From [Clostridium] aminophilum (lineage in GTDB: Bacteria > Bacillota > Clostridia > Lachnospirales > Lachnospiraceae): a DNA stretch of 64,000 nucleotides. The notes under the pieces are model-generated. The model saw nothing but the letters and a program-made list of their open reading frames with translations, searched no databases and was not told the origin of the DNA. The DNA lies in the NCBI RefSeq assembly GCF_900101295.1, contig NZ_FOIL01000002.1, positions 71,259 to 135,258 of the forward strand. The letters are read 5' to 3'. How positions within the stretch are numbered: the stretch's first letter is position 1; each line of letters starts with the position of its first letter. Shown one piece after another: positions 45,297 through 54,429 of this stretch. A program made the position numbers and the translations under genes.

Positions 45297-47531
45297 TTAT
45301 GCTTCGTAAATATCCACTGCAAACAGATCATCGCCGGCTTTCACCGGGCCTTCCGCGAGAAGACGTACCTTCTGATCATCTTCCAGATCCGTGCAGAGAA
45401 TCGGCGAAACGATGGACGGAGCATTCGCTTTCAGGTAATCCAGATCCAGCTTCATGATCGGATCGCCCTTCTTCAGTTCCTGCCCCTGCTGAACCAGAAC
45501 CTCAAAGCCTTCCCCGTTCAGTTTCACCGTGTCAATTCCGATATGAAAAAGCATTTCAATACCGGAATCGGTCGTAAATCCCACTGCATGCTTTGTGTCA
45601 AAGATGAAGGAGACCGTGCCGTCCGTCGGAGCGCAGACCGTGCCGTCCGTCGGGGTGAGCGCTGCGCCCTCTCCCATCATTCCGCCTGCAACCCCCTCAT
45701 CCGGTGTGGTGGAGAGATCTGCGGCCCGACCGGTAATCGGACTTCCGATCACGATGGTCTTTGCCGGCTTCGCGGCGGAATCCGCCGTGGCAGATGCATC
45801 ATTTGCGGCTCCGGCCGCATTTGCCCCGTTTTCCGGTTTCGCGGACGCTTCGCCTGCTCCCTCTGCCATCCTGTCAGCATTCGATTCGCCCGTAAACCAG
45901 GTGTCCGGCATTTTCTCCAGATAATCTTCCAGATTCGCCTTGATCACGGTAACGCGGGGGCCGAAAACGATCTGAATGCCGTTTCCCCGATGTACGATTC
46001 CGGAGGGCCCCGCCTCTTTCAGGATCTCATCGGAGACCCGGCTGCTGTCTTTTACCGTCACGCGAAGACGGGTGGCACAGCAGTCGACATCGGAGATATT
46101 GGATTTTCCGCCCAGGCCGTTCACAAGGACGCGGCTCACCGGATCATCTTCCGCAGACGTCTTGTCTGACGCCGTCTGCCCGGCCTTCTTTGCCAGATAA
46201 TCTGCCTTGCTGTAGAGTTTTGTGTTCGCATCCAGTTCACGGCCCGGAGTCTTCAGATCAAACCGTCGGATCAGATATGAGAATGAGCAATAATACAGCA
46301 CAAAGCAGACTGCTCCGGCCGGGAGCACCAGCATCCATCCGGTTTTCGCATTTCCCTGAAGAATTCCGAACAGAAGGAAATCCAGGAAACCGCCGGAGAA
46401 TGTGAGTCCGACCGCAATCTTCAGCATATGAGCCACCATGTAGCAGCTTCCCGCAAGGACAACCTGTACCGCAAAAAGCACCGGTGCGGCAAACAGGAAA
46501 GAAAACTCGATTGGCTCGGTGATTCCGGTAAAGATGCTGGCCAGCGTCGCGGACAGCAGAAGTCCTCCGACCTGTTTTCTCTTCTCCGGTCTCGCGCAGC
46601 GATACATGGCAAGAGCTGCCCCCGGAAGGCCGAACATCATGAAAATGAACTCACCGGAGAAGTACCGGCATGCATCCGCGCTGAAATGCGCGATATTCGC
46701 GGAATCCGCAAGCTGTGCGAAGAAAATGTTCTGTCCGCCCTGAACCGTGTGTCCGGCAACGTCCATGGTGCCGCCGACACCGGTCTGCCAGAATGGCATA
46801 TAGAATACGTGGTGAAGTCCGAAAGGAATCAATGCTCTCTTCACGATACCAAAGACGAGCGTTCCGATGTAACCGGATCCTGCCACCAGCATTCCCAGAT
46901 CGGAGATTCCGTTCTGAACCGTCGGCCATACAAAGAACATCCCAATGCCGACCAGCATGTAGACAACCGTGGAAATGATCGGGACAAAACGGGATCCGCT
47001 GAAGAATGAGATCGCGCCGGGAAGCTCGATCTTGTGGAAACGGTTGTTCAGCGCCGCAACGCCGAGACCGACGATCACTCCGCCGAACACCCCCATCTGG
47101 AGCGTCTGAATTCCGCACATGCTGGTGATGGTTCCCTCCATCACATCCGCGGCGAGATTTCCGTCCTCATCGATTTTGCCGAAAAGCATCAGCATCGCCT
47201 GAACGGAGACGTTCATGACAAAATATGCCAGCATCGCCGAGAGTGCCGCAACCTCTTTTTCCTTCTTAGCCATGCCGATGGCAACACCGATGGCAAAGAT
47301 CAGCGGAAGATTGTCAAAGATCGCGCTGCCCACCGCGTTCATGATCATTAAGAGCGCGTGCAGAACGGTTCCCGAGCCAAGCAGGGCTTCCATTCCGTAG
47401 GTTTCGATTGTTGTCGGATTGGTAAAAGAACTTCCGAGACCGAGCAGAAGACCCGCCACCGGAAGAACCGCAATCGGCAGCATAAAACTTCTGCCGACTC
47501 GCTGCAGTACGCCAAACACTTCGTTTTTCAT
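45297..47531 (-). CDS. PTS transporter subunit IICBA, glucose/N-acetylglucosamine family
   Basis: The 744-residue protein is a full IIC-IIB-IIA fusion. IIC (about 1-430) is polytopic with NLPLIFAIGVAIG, PFGLHHVFY and GITEPIEFSFLF. IIB (about 460-540) has DVDCCATRLRV; phosphocysteine is probably C485. An Ala-rich linker leads to IIA (about 595-744), with active His 663 in LFHIGIDTV. It imports and phosphorylates a hexose using PEP via HPr. Glucose, GlcNAc and glucosamine cannot be told apart. A 24-bp tandem duplication at the start of IIA gives a doubled PTDGTV. A RAT/terminator leader precedes it. Confidence 0.95.
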   Translation of the reverse strand: MKNEVFGVLQRVGRSFMLPIAVLPVAGLLLGLGSSFTNPTTIETYGMEALLGSGTVLHALLMIMNAVGSAIFDNLPLIFAIGVAIGMAKKEKEVAALSAMLAYFVMNVSVQAMLMLFGKIDEDGNLAADVMEGTITSMCGIQTLQMGVFGGVIVGLGVAALNNRFHKIELPGAISFFSGSRFVPIISTVVYMLVGIGMFFVWPTVQNGISDLGMLVAGSGYIGTLVFGIVKRALIPFGLHHVFYMPFWQTGVGGTMDVAGHTVQGGQNIFFAQLADSANIAHFSADACRYFSGEFIFMMFGLPGAALAMYRCARPEKRKQVGGLLLSATLASIFTGITEPIEFSFLFAAPVLFAVQVVLAGSCYMVAHMLKIAVGLTFSGGFLDFLLFGILQGNAKTGWMLVLPAGAVCFVLYYCSFSYLIRRFDLKTPGRELDANTKLYSKADYLAKKAGQTASDKTSAEDDPVSRVLVNGLGGKSNISDVDCCATRLRVTVKDSSRVSDEILKEAGPSGIVHRGNGIQIVFGPRVTVIKANLEDYLEKMPDTWFTGESNADRMAEGAGEASAKPENGANAAGAANDASATADSAAKPAKTIVIGSPITGRAADLSTTPDEGVAGGMMGEGAALTPTDGTVCAPTDGTVSFIFDTKHAVGFTTDSGIEMLFHIGIDTVKLNGEGFEVLVQQGQELKKGDPIMKLDLDYLKANAPSIVSPILCTDLEDDQKVRLLAEGPVKAGDDLFAVDIYEA
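45612..45655. repeat. 24-bp in-frame tandem duplication inside the PTS gene
   Basis: The unit starting GACCGTGCCGTCCGTCGG occurs twice with a 24-bp period, adding eight residues to the IIA domain (PTDGTVCAPTDGTV). The second copy is nearly complete. Confidence 0.75.
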
Positions 47532-47663
47532 TTGTTTTCCCCTTTTTCGCCGTATGTTCCCTCATTTTGCAACCGAACATTCCGCACTTCGTGCTCCATG
47601 TTCTTGCGGCCGCCAGATGTCTGCCCGTGCAAGCACGGCAGCCGCCTGTCGGCCTTTTGCAAC

Positions 47664-47717
47664 AAAAAAAGACATGCACATGACACGAATCAGGCTCCCG
47701 CCGGGAACCGTCTTCTT
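47664..47717 (-). terminator. leader terminator of the PTS mRNA (controlled by antitermination)
   Basis: On the minus strand GGTTCCC-ggc-GGGAGCC (complement of 47693-47709) forms a hairpin that extends outward as AAGAC/GTCTT and runs into seven T residues. It lies immediately after the RAT-like hairpin and 130 bp before the coding start, the standard arrangement for BglG-family antitermination. Confidence 0.6.
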
Positions 47718-47719
47718 AT

Positions 47720-47749
47720 CAGTGAATGCCTGCTTAGAGTAACATACTG
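47720..47749 (-). promoter_or_regulatory. RAT-like antiterminator site in the PTS leader
   Basis: On the minus strand the segment reads CAGTATGTTACTCTAAGC then AGGCATTCACTG. It resembles the B. subtilis ptsG RAT recognised by GlcT (a GTTACT and AGGCAT core), and its ends CAGT/ACTG can pair. It starts about 12 nt after the predicted transcription start. Confidence 0.65.
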
Positions 47750-47767
47750 TCTTTTTCGTTTGACACG

Positions 47768-47796
47768 ATATTATCATAGGCATTTTTTGCTGTCAA
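47768..47796 (-). promoter_or_regulatory. sigma-A promoter of the PTS gene
   Basis: On the minus strand a perfect TTGACA (complement of 47791-47796) and TATAAT-like TAATAT (complement of 47768-47773) are 17 bp apart. The mRNA leader is about 230 nt and contains the RAT and terminator. Confidence 0.75.
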
Positions 47797-48001
47797 TCGA
47801 AAGAATATGATTTTTCCTGAACGTTCCTGACTTATCTTGACTTTCCATTTCTTTTATGATAACTTTTCATGCTGATAATAGAGTAATAATAGTGTATGCA
47901 TGCGGGATGCGCAGCGCGCACGGCATGCGGAGGCCCGGCTGTGACTGATGATGGAATTTCGATGGTATGTGTGATGCCGGGCAATGGAGGAAAAACAATC
48001 A
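47797..48001. other. pyk upstream region
   Basis: This region upstream of pyruvate kinase is AT-rich near 47810-47900. A TTGACT near 47837 and several TAATA motifs could form the pyk promoter, but no single choice stands out. Confidence 0.35.
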
Positions 48002-49435
48002 ATGAAGAGAACCAAAATCGTATGCACGATGGGGCCGAATGAGGACGACTACGAGCTGATGTACAAGATGTGCGCCAGCAACATGGATGTAGCCCGCTTC
48101 AATTTCTCCCACGGAACACACCAGGAACAGGCAGCCCGCCTTGATCTCCTGCGCAGAGCCGCCAAAGAGGCGAACCGTCCGATCGCGGCGCTTCTGGATA
48201 CCAAGGGTCCGGAAATCCGCACCGGTCTTCTGAAAGACGGCAAAAAAATCCTGCTGGAGGCAGGAAAAGAGATCACTCTCACAACTGAGGAATGCACCGG
48301 CACCGCCGAGCGCGTTTTCATCAACTATAACGGTCTGAATGATGATGTAAAGGCCGGCGATACCATCCTGATCGATGACGGCCTGATCGGTCTCCGGGTC
48401 ATCTCCGTCGACGGCGCAGACATCCGCTGCACCATCGTCAATGGAGGCGAGCTTGGAGAGCGCAAGGGCGTGAATGTCCCGAATGTCAGCATTCATCTCC
48501 CGGATCTGACTGACAAAGATATTGAAGATATCAAATTCGGTATTAAGGAAGGCTTTGACATCATCGCGGCAAGCTTCGTCCGCTCTGCTTCTTGCATCCG
48601 CCAGATCCGCGGCCTTCTCGAAGAAGCGGGCGCGAGCATGCTGATCATCGCAAAGATCGAGAATCAGGAAGGTCTGGACAATCTCGACGAGATCATCGCG
48701 GAAGCCGACGGAATCATGGTTGCCAGAGGCGACCTCGGCGTCGAGATCGAAGCGCAGTACATCCCGCATCTCCAGAAGAAGATCATCCGCAAGTGCAATG
48801 AAGCCGGAAAGGTCGTGATCACCGCGACACAGATGCTGGATTCCATGATCCGTAACCCGCGTCCGACCCGTGCAGAAGTTACCGATGTGGCCAATGCCGT
48901 CTATGACGGAACCGATGCGGTAATGCTCTCCGGTGAGACCGCTGCAGGCAAGTACCCGTTCGAGGCACTCAGCATGATGGCGGATGTCGTGGAAAATGCA
49001 GAAAAATATCTTCACTATGACAAATACATGAACCGTGATGTCAGCGACGAGCTTGTCGGCAACATTGCCAACACGATCTGTGCCTCTTCCGTCACGGCTG
49101 CCAATGAACTGAATGCGGTGGCGATCATCACGCCGACCATCTCCGGTTCGACCGCAAGACTCATCTCCAAGTACCGTCCGAAGATGAAAATTCTTGCGCT
49201 CTCTCCGAGCCAGTCCATTGTCCGTCAGATGATGCTGTACTGGGGCGTCACCCCGATCTGGTCCCGCAGGGCCGAGACCACAGATGAACTTCTCGACATC
49301 TCCATGGACGAGCTGAAAAACACCATGCTCATCAATGAAGGGGATATCTGCGTTGTCACCAGCGGCGTTCTCTCCAGAAACAAGAACAGCACTCCGGCAA
49401 GCGCAACCAACATCATGCGCATCATGCAGGCATAA
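48002..49435 (+). CDS. pyk: pyruvate kinase
   Basis: The 477-residue protein has the N-terminal MKRTKIVCTMGP, the substrate-binding ARFNFSHGTH, LLDTKGPEIRTG, the B domain, and the catalytic signature IAKIENQEGLDNLDEI (catalytic Lys and Glu) followed by MVARGDLGVEI and TATQMLDSMI. The C-terminal allosteric domain is present; the extra PEP-utiliser-like domain found in Bacillus pyruvate kinase is absent. It makes pyruvate and ATP from PEP and ADP. The ATG at 48002 has a GGAGG site 11 bp upstream; an ATG 18 bp upstream lacks one. Confidence 0.97.
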   Translation: MKRTKIVCTMGPNEDDYELMYKMCASNMDVARFNFSHGTHQEQAARLDLLRRAAKEANRPIAALLDTKGPEIRTGLLKDGKKILLEAGKEITLTTEECTGTAERVFINYNGLNDDVKAGDTILIDDGLIGLRVISVDGADIRCTIVNGGELGERKGVNVPNVSIHLPDLTDKDIEDIKFGIKEGFDIIAASFVRSASCIRQIRGLLEEAGASMLIIAKIENQEGLDNLDEIIAEADGIMVARGDLGVEIEAQYIPHLQKKIIRKCNEAGKVVITATQMLDSMIRNPRPTRAEVTDVANAVYDGTDAVMLSGETAAGKYPFEALSMMADVVENAEKYLHYDKYMNRDVSDELVGNIANTICASSVTAANELNAVAIITPTISGSTARLISKYRPKMKILALSPSQSIVRQMMLYWGVTPIWSRRAETTDELLDISMDELKNTMLINEGDICVVTSGVLSRNKNSTPASATNIMRIMQA

Positions 49436-49481
49436 ATCATCCGCGGGTCCCCTCACTTCCGAGGGCGTTCGCATTCTCAAA

Positions 49482-49536
49482 AACACAGACCGCTTCGCAA
49501 TCTGCCATCCCGGCAGACCGTGAAGCGGTCTGTGTT
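49482..49536 (-). terminator. intrinsic terminator between pyk and the BCCT gene
   Basis: A perfect 15-bp stem (49482-49496 with 49522-49536) has a 25-nt loop. The minus strand continues TGTGTTTTTGAG, fitting termination of the BCCT transcript; on the plus strand the T content is weaker. Confidence 0.75.
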
Positions 49537-49606
49537 ATGTTATGGGAAACACTCCGCGAGGATGAGGAAGCCAAAGTCCTCTTGCGAACGTTGTTCTCAT
49601 TGCTCT

Positions 49607-51148
49607 TTACATGCTTTCCCTTTTTCTTCCCGTTTCTTCCAGATACGCCTTTGCGTCTTTCAAAAAGCTTGCCATGATCAGCAGAATCACCATCGCGATC
49701 GGAAAAGCGGCGATGATGCTGACTGACTGAATGTTGCTCATGGAGCTCTCGCTGAACAGAAGCGCCACCGGCAGTACGATCAGAAGAATACACCACATCA
49801 GTTCGATCAGTTTGTGCGGCTGCTGCCCTTCTTCCAGTCTCCGGTAGCTGTAGCAGGAGGCGATCAGCGCAATCGAGTCAAAACTCGTCGCATAGAAGGC
49901 AATCATGGTCGCGAGCAGCCAGACCAGCGCCAGTTTCGCCATCGGAAGCGTCTGCACCATCTCGATAATCATCCCGTACAGATCGCCGGTCTGCTCGTAA
50001 TATGCGATGAAATCCGCCATCTCCCGCATCTGAAGCCCCATGGAATAATTTCCCAGAACAATAAAGCTCACCAGTGTTGAACCGACACCGAACACATAAC
50101 CGCCCAGAATCGTCTGACGGACCGTGCGTCCGCGGGAAATCTGACCGATAAAGAACGGGGATGCCACACACCACACCATCCAGTATGCCCAGTAGTAAAT
50201 CGTCCAGTCCTGCGGGAAATTAGAAGTCCGGAGCGGATCGGTAAACGTCGATAATTCGATGAAATGATTCATCATTTTTCCCATCGACTGAACGCCGACT
50301 TCGAGGATAAACTTTGTCTGTCCGCCGAACAGGAAAACGGCCGCCAGAAGTCCGAAGAACAGATACATGCAGAGATTGGCCAGAATGGAGATTCCCCGCA
50401 TACCGTGAAGCAGCGAATACGTGTACACGATACAGGTCACGACCAGAATCGCGATCGTCACTAACACACGGTCCAACTCGATCCCGAGAAGACCGCCGAT
50501 CGCCGTTGCCATCAGCGGCGTTGCCACGGAGAAAGTCGTCGCGGTTCCGGCCAGCAGCGCAAATACCGCAAGGAGATCGATGATTCTTCCGCCCCAGCCC
50601 TCGGTGTGCTTTCCGAGAAGCGGCCGGCACGCCTCCGAATATTTCTGCCGGTTCCGTTTGCGGACGTGCAGCATAAAACCGAATGCCACCGCAAGAACCA
50701 GATAAAATGCCCACGGAATCAGGCTCCAGTGAAACAGCGGAAATACGCCGGCCCAGTCAATGACGCTGCCGAGTTCCGCAATATGCGGGTTCGTCGCATA
50801 CATGACCCATTCCGAAAACGAATAAAACAAAATGTCCGCCGCGAGACCGCAGGTAAACATCATGGATCCCCATGCAAAGAAACTGTATTTCGGTTTTTCA
50901 TCCGGAGATCCTAAGACAATATCGCCATAACGGCTGAATGCCAGATACAGCGAGAGGATGAAAATCCCGAGGCCGATGATCAGATAATACGAGCCCAGCG
51001 TATCTCCGAAAAAGAAGCGAACCTGCCCGATCACGGCATTGGACTGCTCGGAAAAGACAAAAAACAGTCCCGCCAGAAAGAGAATCACGCCCATGGGAAC
51101 CAGGGTGATGAACCAGTCTATTTCGCCTTTCCTTACCTTATCCTTCAT
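49607..51148 (-). CDS. BCCT-family transporter (choline/betaine type)
   Basis: The 513-residue protein has about 12 hydrophobic helices and the BCCT (PF02028) signature region, with Trp-rich QDWTIYYWAYWMVWCVASPFFIGQISRGRT. It also has FHWSLIPWAFY and FYATSFDSIALI. The family carries choline, betaine, carnitine or other quaternary amines. Its 4-bp overlap with the upstream choline kinase fusion gene argues strongly for choline as substrate. The ATG follows GGAGGGAGG. Confidence 0.93.
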   Translation of the reverse strand: MKDKVRKGEIDWFITLVPMGVILFLAGLFFVFSEQSNAVIGQVRFFFGDTLGSYYLIIGLGIFILSLYLAFSRYGDIVLGSPDEKPKYSFFAWGSMMFTCGLAADILFYSFSEWVMYATNPHIAELGSVIDWAGVFPLFHWSLIPWAFYLVLAVAFGFMLHVRKRNRQKYSEACRPLLGKHTEGWGGRIIDLLAVFALLAGTATTFSVATPLMATAIGGLLGIELDRVLVTIAILVVTCIVYTYSLLHGMRGISILANLCMYLFFGLLAAVFLFGGQTKFILEVGVQSMGKMMNHFIELSTFTDPLRTSNFPQDWTIYYWAYWMVWCVASPFFIGQISRGRTVRQTILGGYVFGVGSTLVSFIVLGNYSMGLQMREMADFIAYYEQTGDLYGMIIEMVQTLPMAKLALVWLLATMIAFYATSFDSIALIASCYSYRRLEEGQQPHKLIELMWCILLIVLPVALLFSESSMSNIQSVSIIAAFPIAMVILLIMASFLKDAKAYLEETGRKRESM

Positions 51149-52905
51149 ATGGAACCTCCCTCCATCATTTCCTCCGCATACCGGAAGAAATCCTTTGCAT
51201 AGCGATACTGACGCAGACTGTACTCACCGAATTCCACGCCGAGCTTTGCCTTGTATTCACACCAGTTGCTCCAGAGAAGACCGCAGGATGCAATGTAGCA
51301 GTAGATCTTGCACCGGACCTCCGCCGGGCACATACCGTCAAAATAGAGATCGATCAGCCGGTCCGACTGTTCCCGGTCATAGAGGGAATAAATGCACCAC
51401 ATGGCAATATCCACATGCGGGTCCTGCATTCCGGCATATTCCCAGTCTGTCAGCTGAATCTGCTCTTTCCCGTTTTCATCCCGGCAGATCAGGAAATTAT
51501 CCGGCACCGCATCGATGTGCGTCAGGCACTGGTCTTTTTTCTGCGCGTCAATGTATTTCCGGAGTTTCAGGACATTGGCCTTCACCGCTTCATAGTCCCG
51601 GTACATGGACGGCGTTCCCTCCCGGAGGCGCTCATAGAATTCCATCTGCCCGAAGATATCGAAGGAGTGACCAACCGAAATCTGCATCCCGTGAAACTCC
51701 CGCATCTTCGCGATCGCCTTCACCAGATCATCCGGGTTTTCCGGATCACACGTCCGCACGCCATTCAGATACTTCGTGATCTTGTAACCATTTTCCGCAT
51801 TGATATAGACCGGATCATCACAGAGCCCTTTTCCGCGGATCGCGCGATAGACGTCCGCCTCCTGACGCCGGTTGATCAGCTGATCGGTGCCGGCTCCCGG
51901 AATCCGCATGATGTATTTATTCCCCCGACAGTCAAACATAAACGAACGGTTGGTCATACCCTTTTTCAGCACTTCAATTCCGGTAATCTCCTTCGTGTCA
52001 CAGTGAAATACCTCCGCGGCACATTCCAGCGCGTCCGATTTCAGCTGATCCGAACCCTCATCGATCTCCCGGAGCTGTTCGTAGGTGTTGATCTCCGCGA
52101 CGGCGGATGCCTGAACCTCACGGGCCGTGACGATCATCCGGTCATCCGTATAGAGAGCTTCCTCCCAGAAACATCCGTCGTAGGAACGGTCACGGCTGAA
52201 CGCCTCAATCCGGCGTTTGACAGTCTCCGCGGCATCTCCGCACAGATAGGAAATTCCAATCATCGCATTGCCCGGAGCGGCTTTCACGCGAACGAGTTCA
52301 TTTTTCCGGTTGATCCGCACATCCGACTCATCATCGACCAGATCGCTCACCATATACCAGGAATACAGTTCCGACCGGGCAAATGGATTCTGTTCGCACC
52401 AGACATCGCAGGGTATGATGTACGTATTGCCGATATACGGAAGCGCCAGCGCCAGAGAAGACAGATTGTTGTGCGATGCGTACTTCGGATTCACAATCAG
52501 ATCCACACCGTACTGATCGATCAGATAATCAAACTGTTCCTTCATGAAGCCGACAACCACGTGGATCTCGCGAATGCCCGCTTCGTGAAGCTGGCGGATC
52601 TGACGCTCGATCAGGGTCTCCTTGTTGATGGTCAGCAGCGCCTTCGGCGTCTCCTGATTGATCGGAACCATGCGCATACCGAACCCTGCCGCCAGAATGA
52701 CCGCATTCTTCGGGGCATGTTCCTTCTGGAGCTTCTTCGCCTTTGCGGTCACCTTAAGCCCCTTTACATAGCCGTCCTGCTCCAGCGCCTTCAGAGATTT
52801 GTTGACCGCACCGAGAGCATGTCCGGTTTTCGCAGCGATTTCCCGCTGACTTGCAATCTGATTTTGCAGAAGAACAAGCAATACATCGTATTCCTGTTTG
52901 TTCAT
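51145..52905 (-). CDS. winged-helix / phosphocholine cytidylyltransferase / choline kinase fusion (LicC-LicA type)
   Basis: The 586-residue protein has three parts. Residues 1-60 are a MarR-like winged HTH (QREIAAKTGHALGAVNKSLKALEQDGYV). Residues 65-290 are a nucleotidyltransferase with LAAGFGMRMVP and PKAL, as in LicC. Residues 300-586 are a choline kinase (LicA-like) with GMTNRSFMF, LTHIDAVPDNFL (Brenner-type HxDxxxxN) and LTDWEYAG. Together they would phosphorylate choline and activate it to CDP-choline for decorating cell-surface glycans or teichoic acids. The start at 52905 has an AAGGA site. Overlap with the BCCT gene couples uptake and use. The DNA-binding part may autoregulate the operon. 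Confidence 0.9.
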   Translation of the reverse strand: MNKQEYDVLLVLLQNQIASQREIAAKTGHALGAVNKSLKALEQDGYVKGLKVTAKAKKLQKEHAPKNAVILAAGFGMRMVPINQETPKALLTINKETLIERQIRQLHEAGIREIHVVVGFMKEQFDYLIDQYGVDLIVNPKYASHNNLSSLALALPYIGNTYIIPCDVWCEQNPFARSELYSWYMVSDLVDDESDVRINRKNELVRVKAAPGNAMIGISYLCGDAAETVKRRIEAFSRDRSYDGCFWEEALYTDDRMIVTAREVQASAVAEINTYEQLREIDEGSDQLKSDALECAAEVFHCDTKEITGIEVLKKGMTNRSFMFDCRGNKYIMRIPGAGTDQLINRRQEADVYRAIRGKGLCDDPVYINAENGYKITKYLNGVRTCDPENPDDLVKAIAKMREFHGMQISVGHSFDIFGQMEFYERLREGTPSMYRDYEAVKANVLKLRKYIDAQKKDQCLTHIDAVPDNFLICRDENGKEQIQLTDWEYAGMQDPHVDIAMWCIYSLYDREQSDRLIDLYFDGMCPAEVRCKIYCYIASCGLLWSNWCEYKAKLGVEFGEYSLRQYRYAKDFFRYAEEMMEGGSI

Positions 52906-52958
52906 GTTCCACCGTCCTTTCATGTTCACGAACATTATAACTCTATTTTTCATGAACG
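52902..52958 (-). promoter_or_regulatory. promoter and candidate operator of the choline operon
   Basis: On the minus strand TATAAT lies 16 bp after TTGCGT. CATGTTC occurs twice and is matched by GAACAT and ATGAAC in inverted order; ATGTTC-acg-GAACAT is a perfect dyad overlapping the -10 and start region. The first domain of the encoded protein is a winged HTH, so autoregulation is plausible. Confidence 0.5.
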
Positions 52959-53233
52959 CAAGAGGTGTAAGAAAAATGACAGAATTTCTGCGGAGCGCAA
53001 ATAGATCCGGCGTTTTTCCACGGCCGGCATGATAATAATCCCGTCGTACGCGACGATATATTGGATGATAAGAATAGTTATGTCATATTCCGGGATCAGG
53101 ATGCCTATGAAATCCTTGATCCCGACAATGCGTCCATAATACCACCGAAAACGGAAAGGGAATTCCCAGCCGGTGGATAAGGATGCGGATAAAGATCACG
53201 ATCCGACATCATTTCAGCAGAAAGGAGGCCTTT
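52959..53233. other. intergenic stretch upstream of the hypothetical gene
   Basis: No gene was seen. A GGGATCAGGATG / GATCCCGAC near-inverted pair (about 53092-53130) and a GTCGTACGCGAC dyad (about 53042-53053) are the only structures noticed. Confidence 0.35.
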
Positions 53234-54376
53234 ATGCCGGATATCAGTTCTCTCTCCCGCTACGGCAAGATCGGCAACTACACAAAGCAGTTTAAAATGC
53301 AGCAGAAATGGGAGCAGAAAAAGACCAGCGGCAATGTCCTCTCGAAACAGAGTTCATCGGTGACAGAGCCGCAAAAGGAATATAAAAGCGCCGCAGGAAT
53401 GGCACTGGCAGAGAAGCAGGCAAATGATCAGCTCCTTCTGGATCAGTTCTCGGAACAGCAGGCTAATCGTGATGAGAAAATGGAAGCCATCACCAACAAG
53501 GTGATGTACGGAAATGAGCTCACGCCGGAGGAGATGGATTATATCAAGGAGAAAAACCCGGCTCTCTACCGCCAGCTCATGGAAGAAGAGGCGGAGGCAA
53601 AGCTTGTGGAAGAAAAGCTGAAACATGCAGAGACCAAGGAAGAAGCCCGGGAAGTAATTTGGAACGAGACGGCCAAGGCAATGTCTGTCGCCAAGACTAC
53701 CTCCAGCGATCCGCATATCTCCGAAGCGGACAAACTGGCCATATTGGGAAAGCAGCTCCGGAAAGTCAAAAATGCCACGGAGAAAATGCAGGAATTCCAG
53801 GAATCCGGCGCCTACGAAAAACTTCCTACCGAGGTTGAAAAAGACATCGCCGAGCGCGATGAAAAAGAAGCAAAAGAATACGAGATGGAAGAAGCGCTCA
53901 AATCCATCACCGAGAAGATGGAGGAGATCCAGGATCGAATGTCGCCGTCTAAGGAAGAAGCCGTCTCCGAACCGGAGAATGCCGGAGCTTCGGAGAATGC
54001 CGAAATTGCAGAGAATATCGAATCTGCAGAGAATTCTGCAGCTACAGCGAATTCCAAACCTGCGGCGAATCCCAAAGTTGCAGTGAATTCCGAGATTCCG
54101 GAAAGCGCCATGAAACCGGAAAACCGGAAAAACATGACGCTGAACGAAGCTCAAAATACCTATGAGGCACAAAAACTCCGGCGCTCCAGACATAAAAAAG
54201 AGGAGACACCGGAATTAAAGACCGAGAACCGCGGGGCTGACCCCGTTCCGCTCCAAAAAGGGAGCAGCGCCGGCGCTTCCGGCGGCATCAGCGGCCTGTT
54301 CGGCATGGGCGGCGCGGCGGGAAGCCAAACGTCCACCGGCGGTTCCTCCTCCCGGTCTCTGGATGTGAAGGCATAG
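53234..54376 (+). CDS. hypothetical Glu/Lys-rich coiled-coil protein with tandem repeats
   Basis: This 380-residue protein was not recognised. The start (MPDISSLSRYGKIGNYTKQF) has an AAAGGAGG site. Residues 60-245 are highly charged and helical, with long coiled-coil character (EEEAEAKLVEEKLKHAETKEEAREV). Residues about 247-288 are seven imperfect six-residue repeats with an xEN or ANSK core. The tail is basic and then Gly/Ser-rich (GSSAGASGGISGLFGMGGAAG). No signal peptide, membrane helix or Cys is visible. It stands alone with its own terminator. It may be a structural or scaffolding protein; nothing in the neighbourhood tells which. Confidence 0.8.
   Translation: MPDISSLSRYGKIGNYTKQFKMQQKWEQKKTSGNVLSKQSSSVTEPQKEYKSAAGMALAEKQANDQLLLDQFSEQQANRDEKMEAITNKVMYGNELTPEEMDYIKEKNPALYRQLMEEEAEAKLVEEKLKHAETKEEAREVIWNETAKAMSVAKTTSSDPHISEADKLAILGKQLRKVKNATEKMQEFQESGAYEKLPTEVEKDIAERDEKEAKEYEMEEALKSITEKMEEIQDRMSPSKEEAVSEPENAGASENAEIAENIESAENSAATANSKPAANPKVAVNSEIPESAMKPENRKNMTLNEAQNTYEAQKLRRSRHKKEETPELKTENRGADPVPLQKGSSAGASGGISGLFGMGGAAGSQTSTGGSSSRSLDVKA
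53973..54098. repeat. seven imperfect 18-bp tandem repeats
   Basis: Units beginning CGGAGAAT or CAGAGAAT/CAGCGAAT recur every 18 bp from 53973 to 54098. They code for the six-residue repeats of the hypothetical protein, so copy-number change would keep the frame. Confidence 0.75.
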
Positions 54377-54429
54377 TATAGCGGTTTTCAGGCTCTTTCT
54401 ATAAAAAAACCATATTTATTGATATATCC

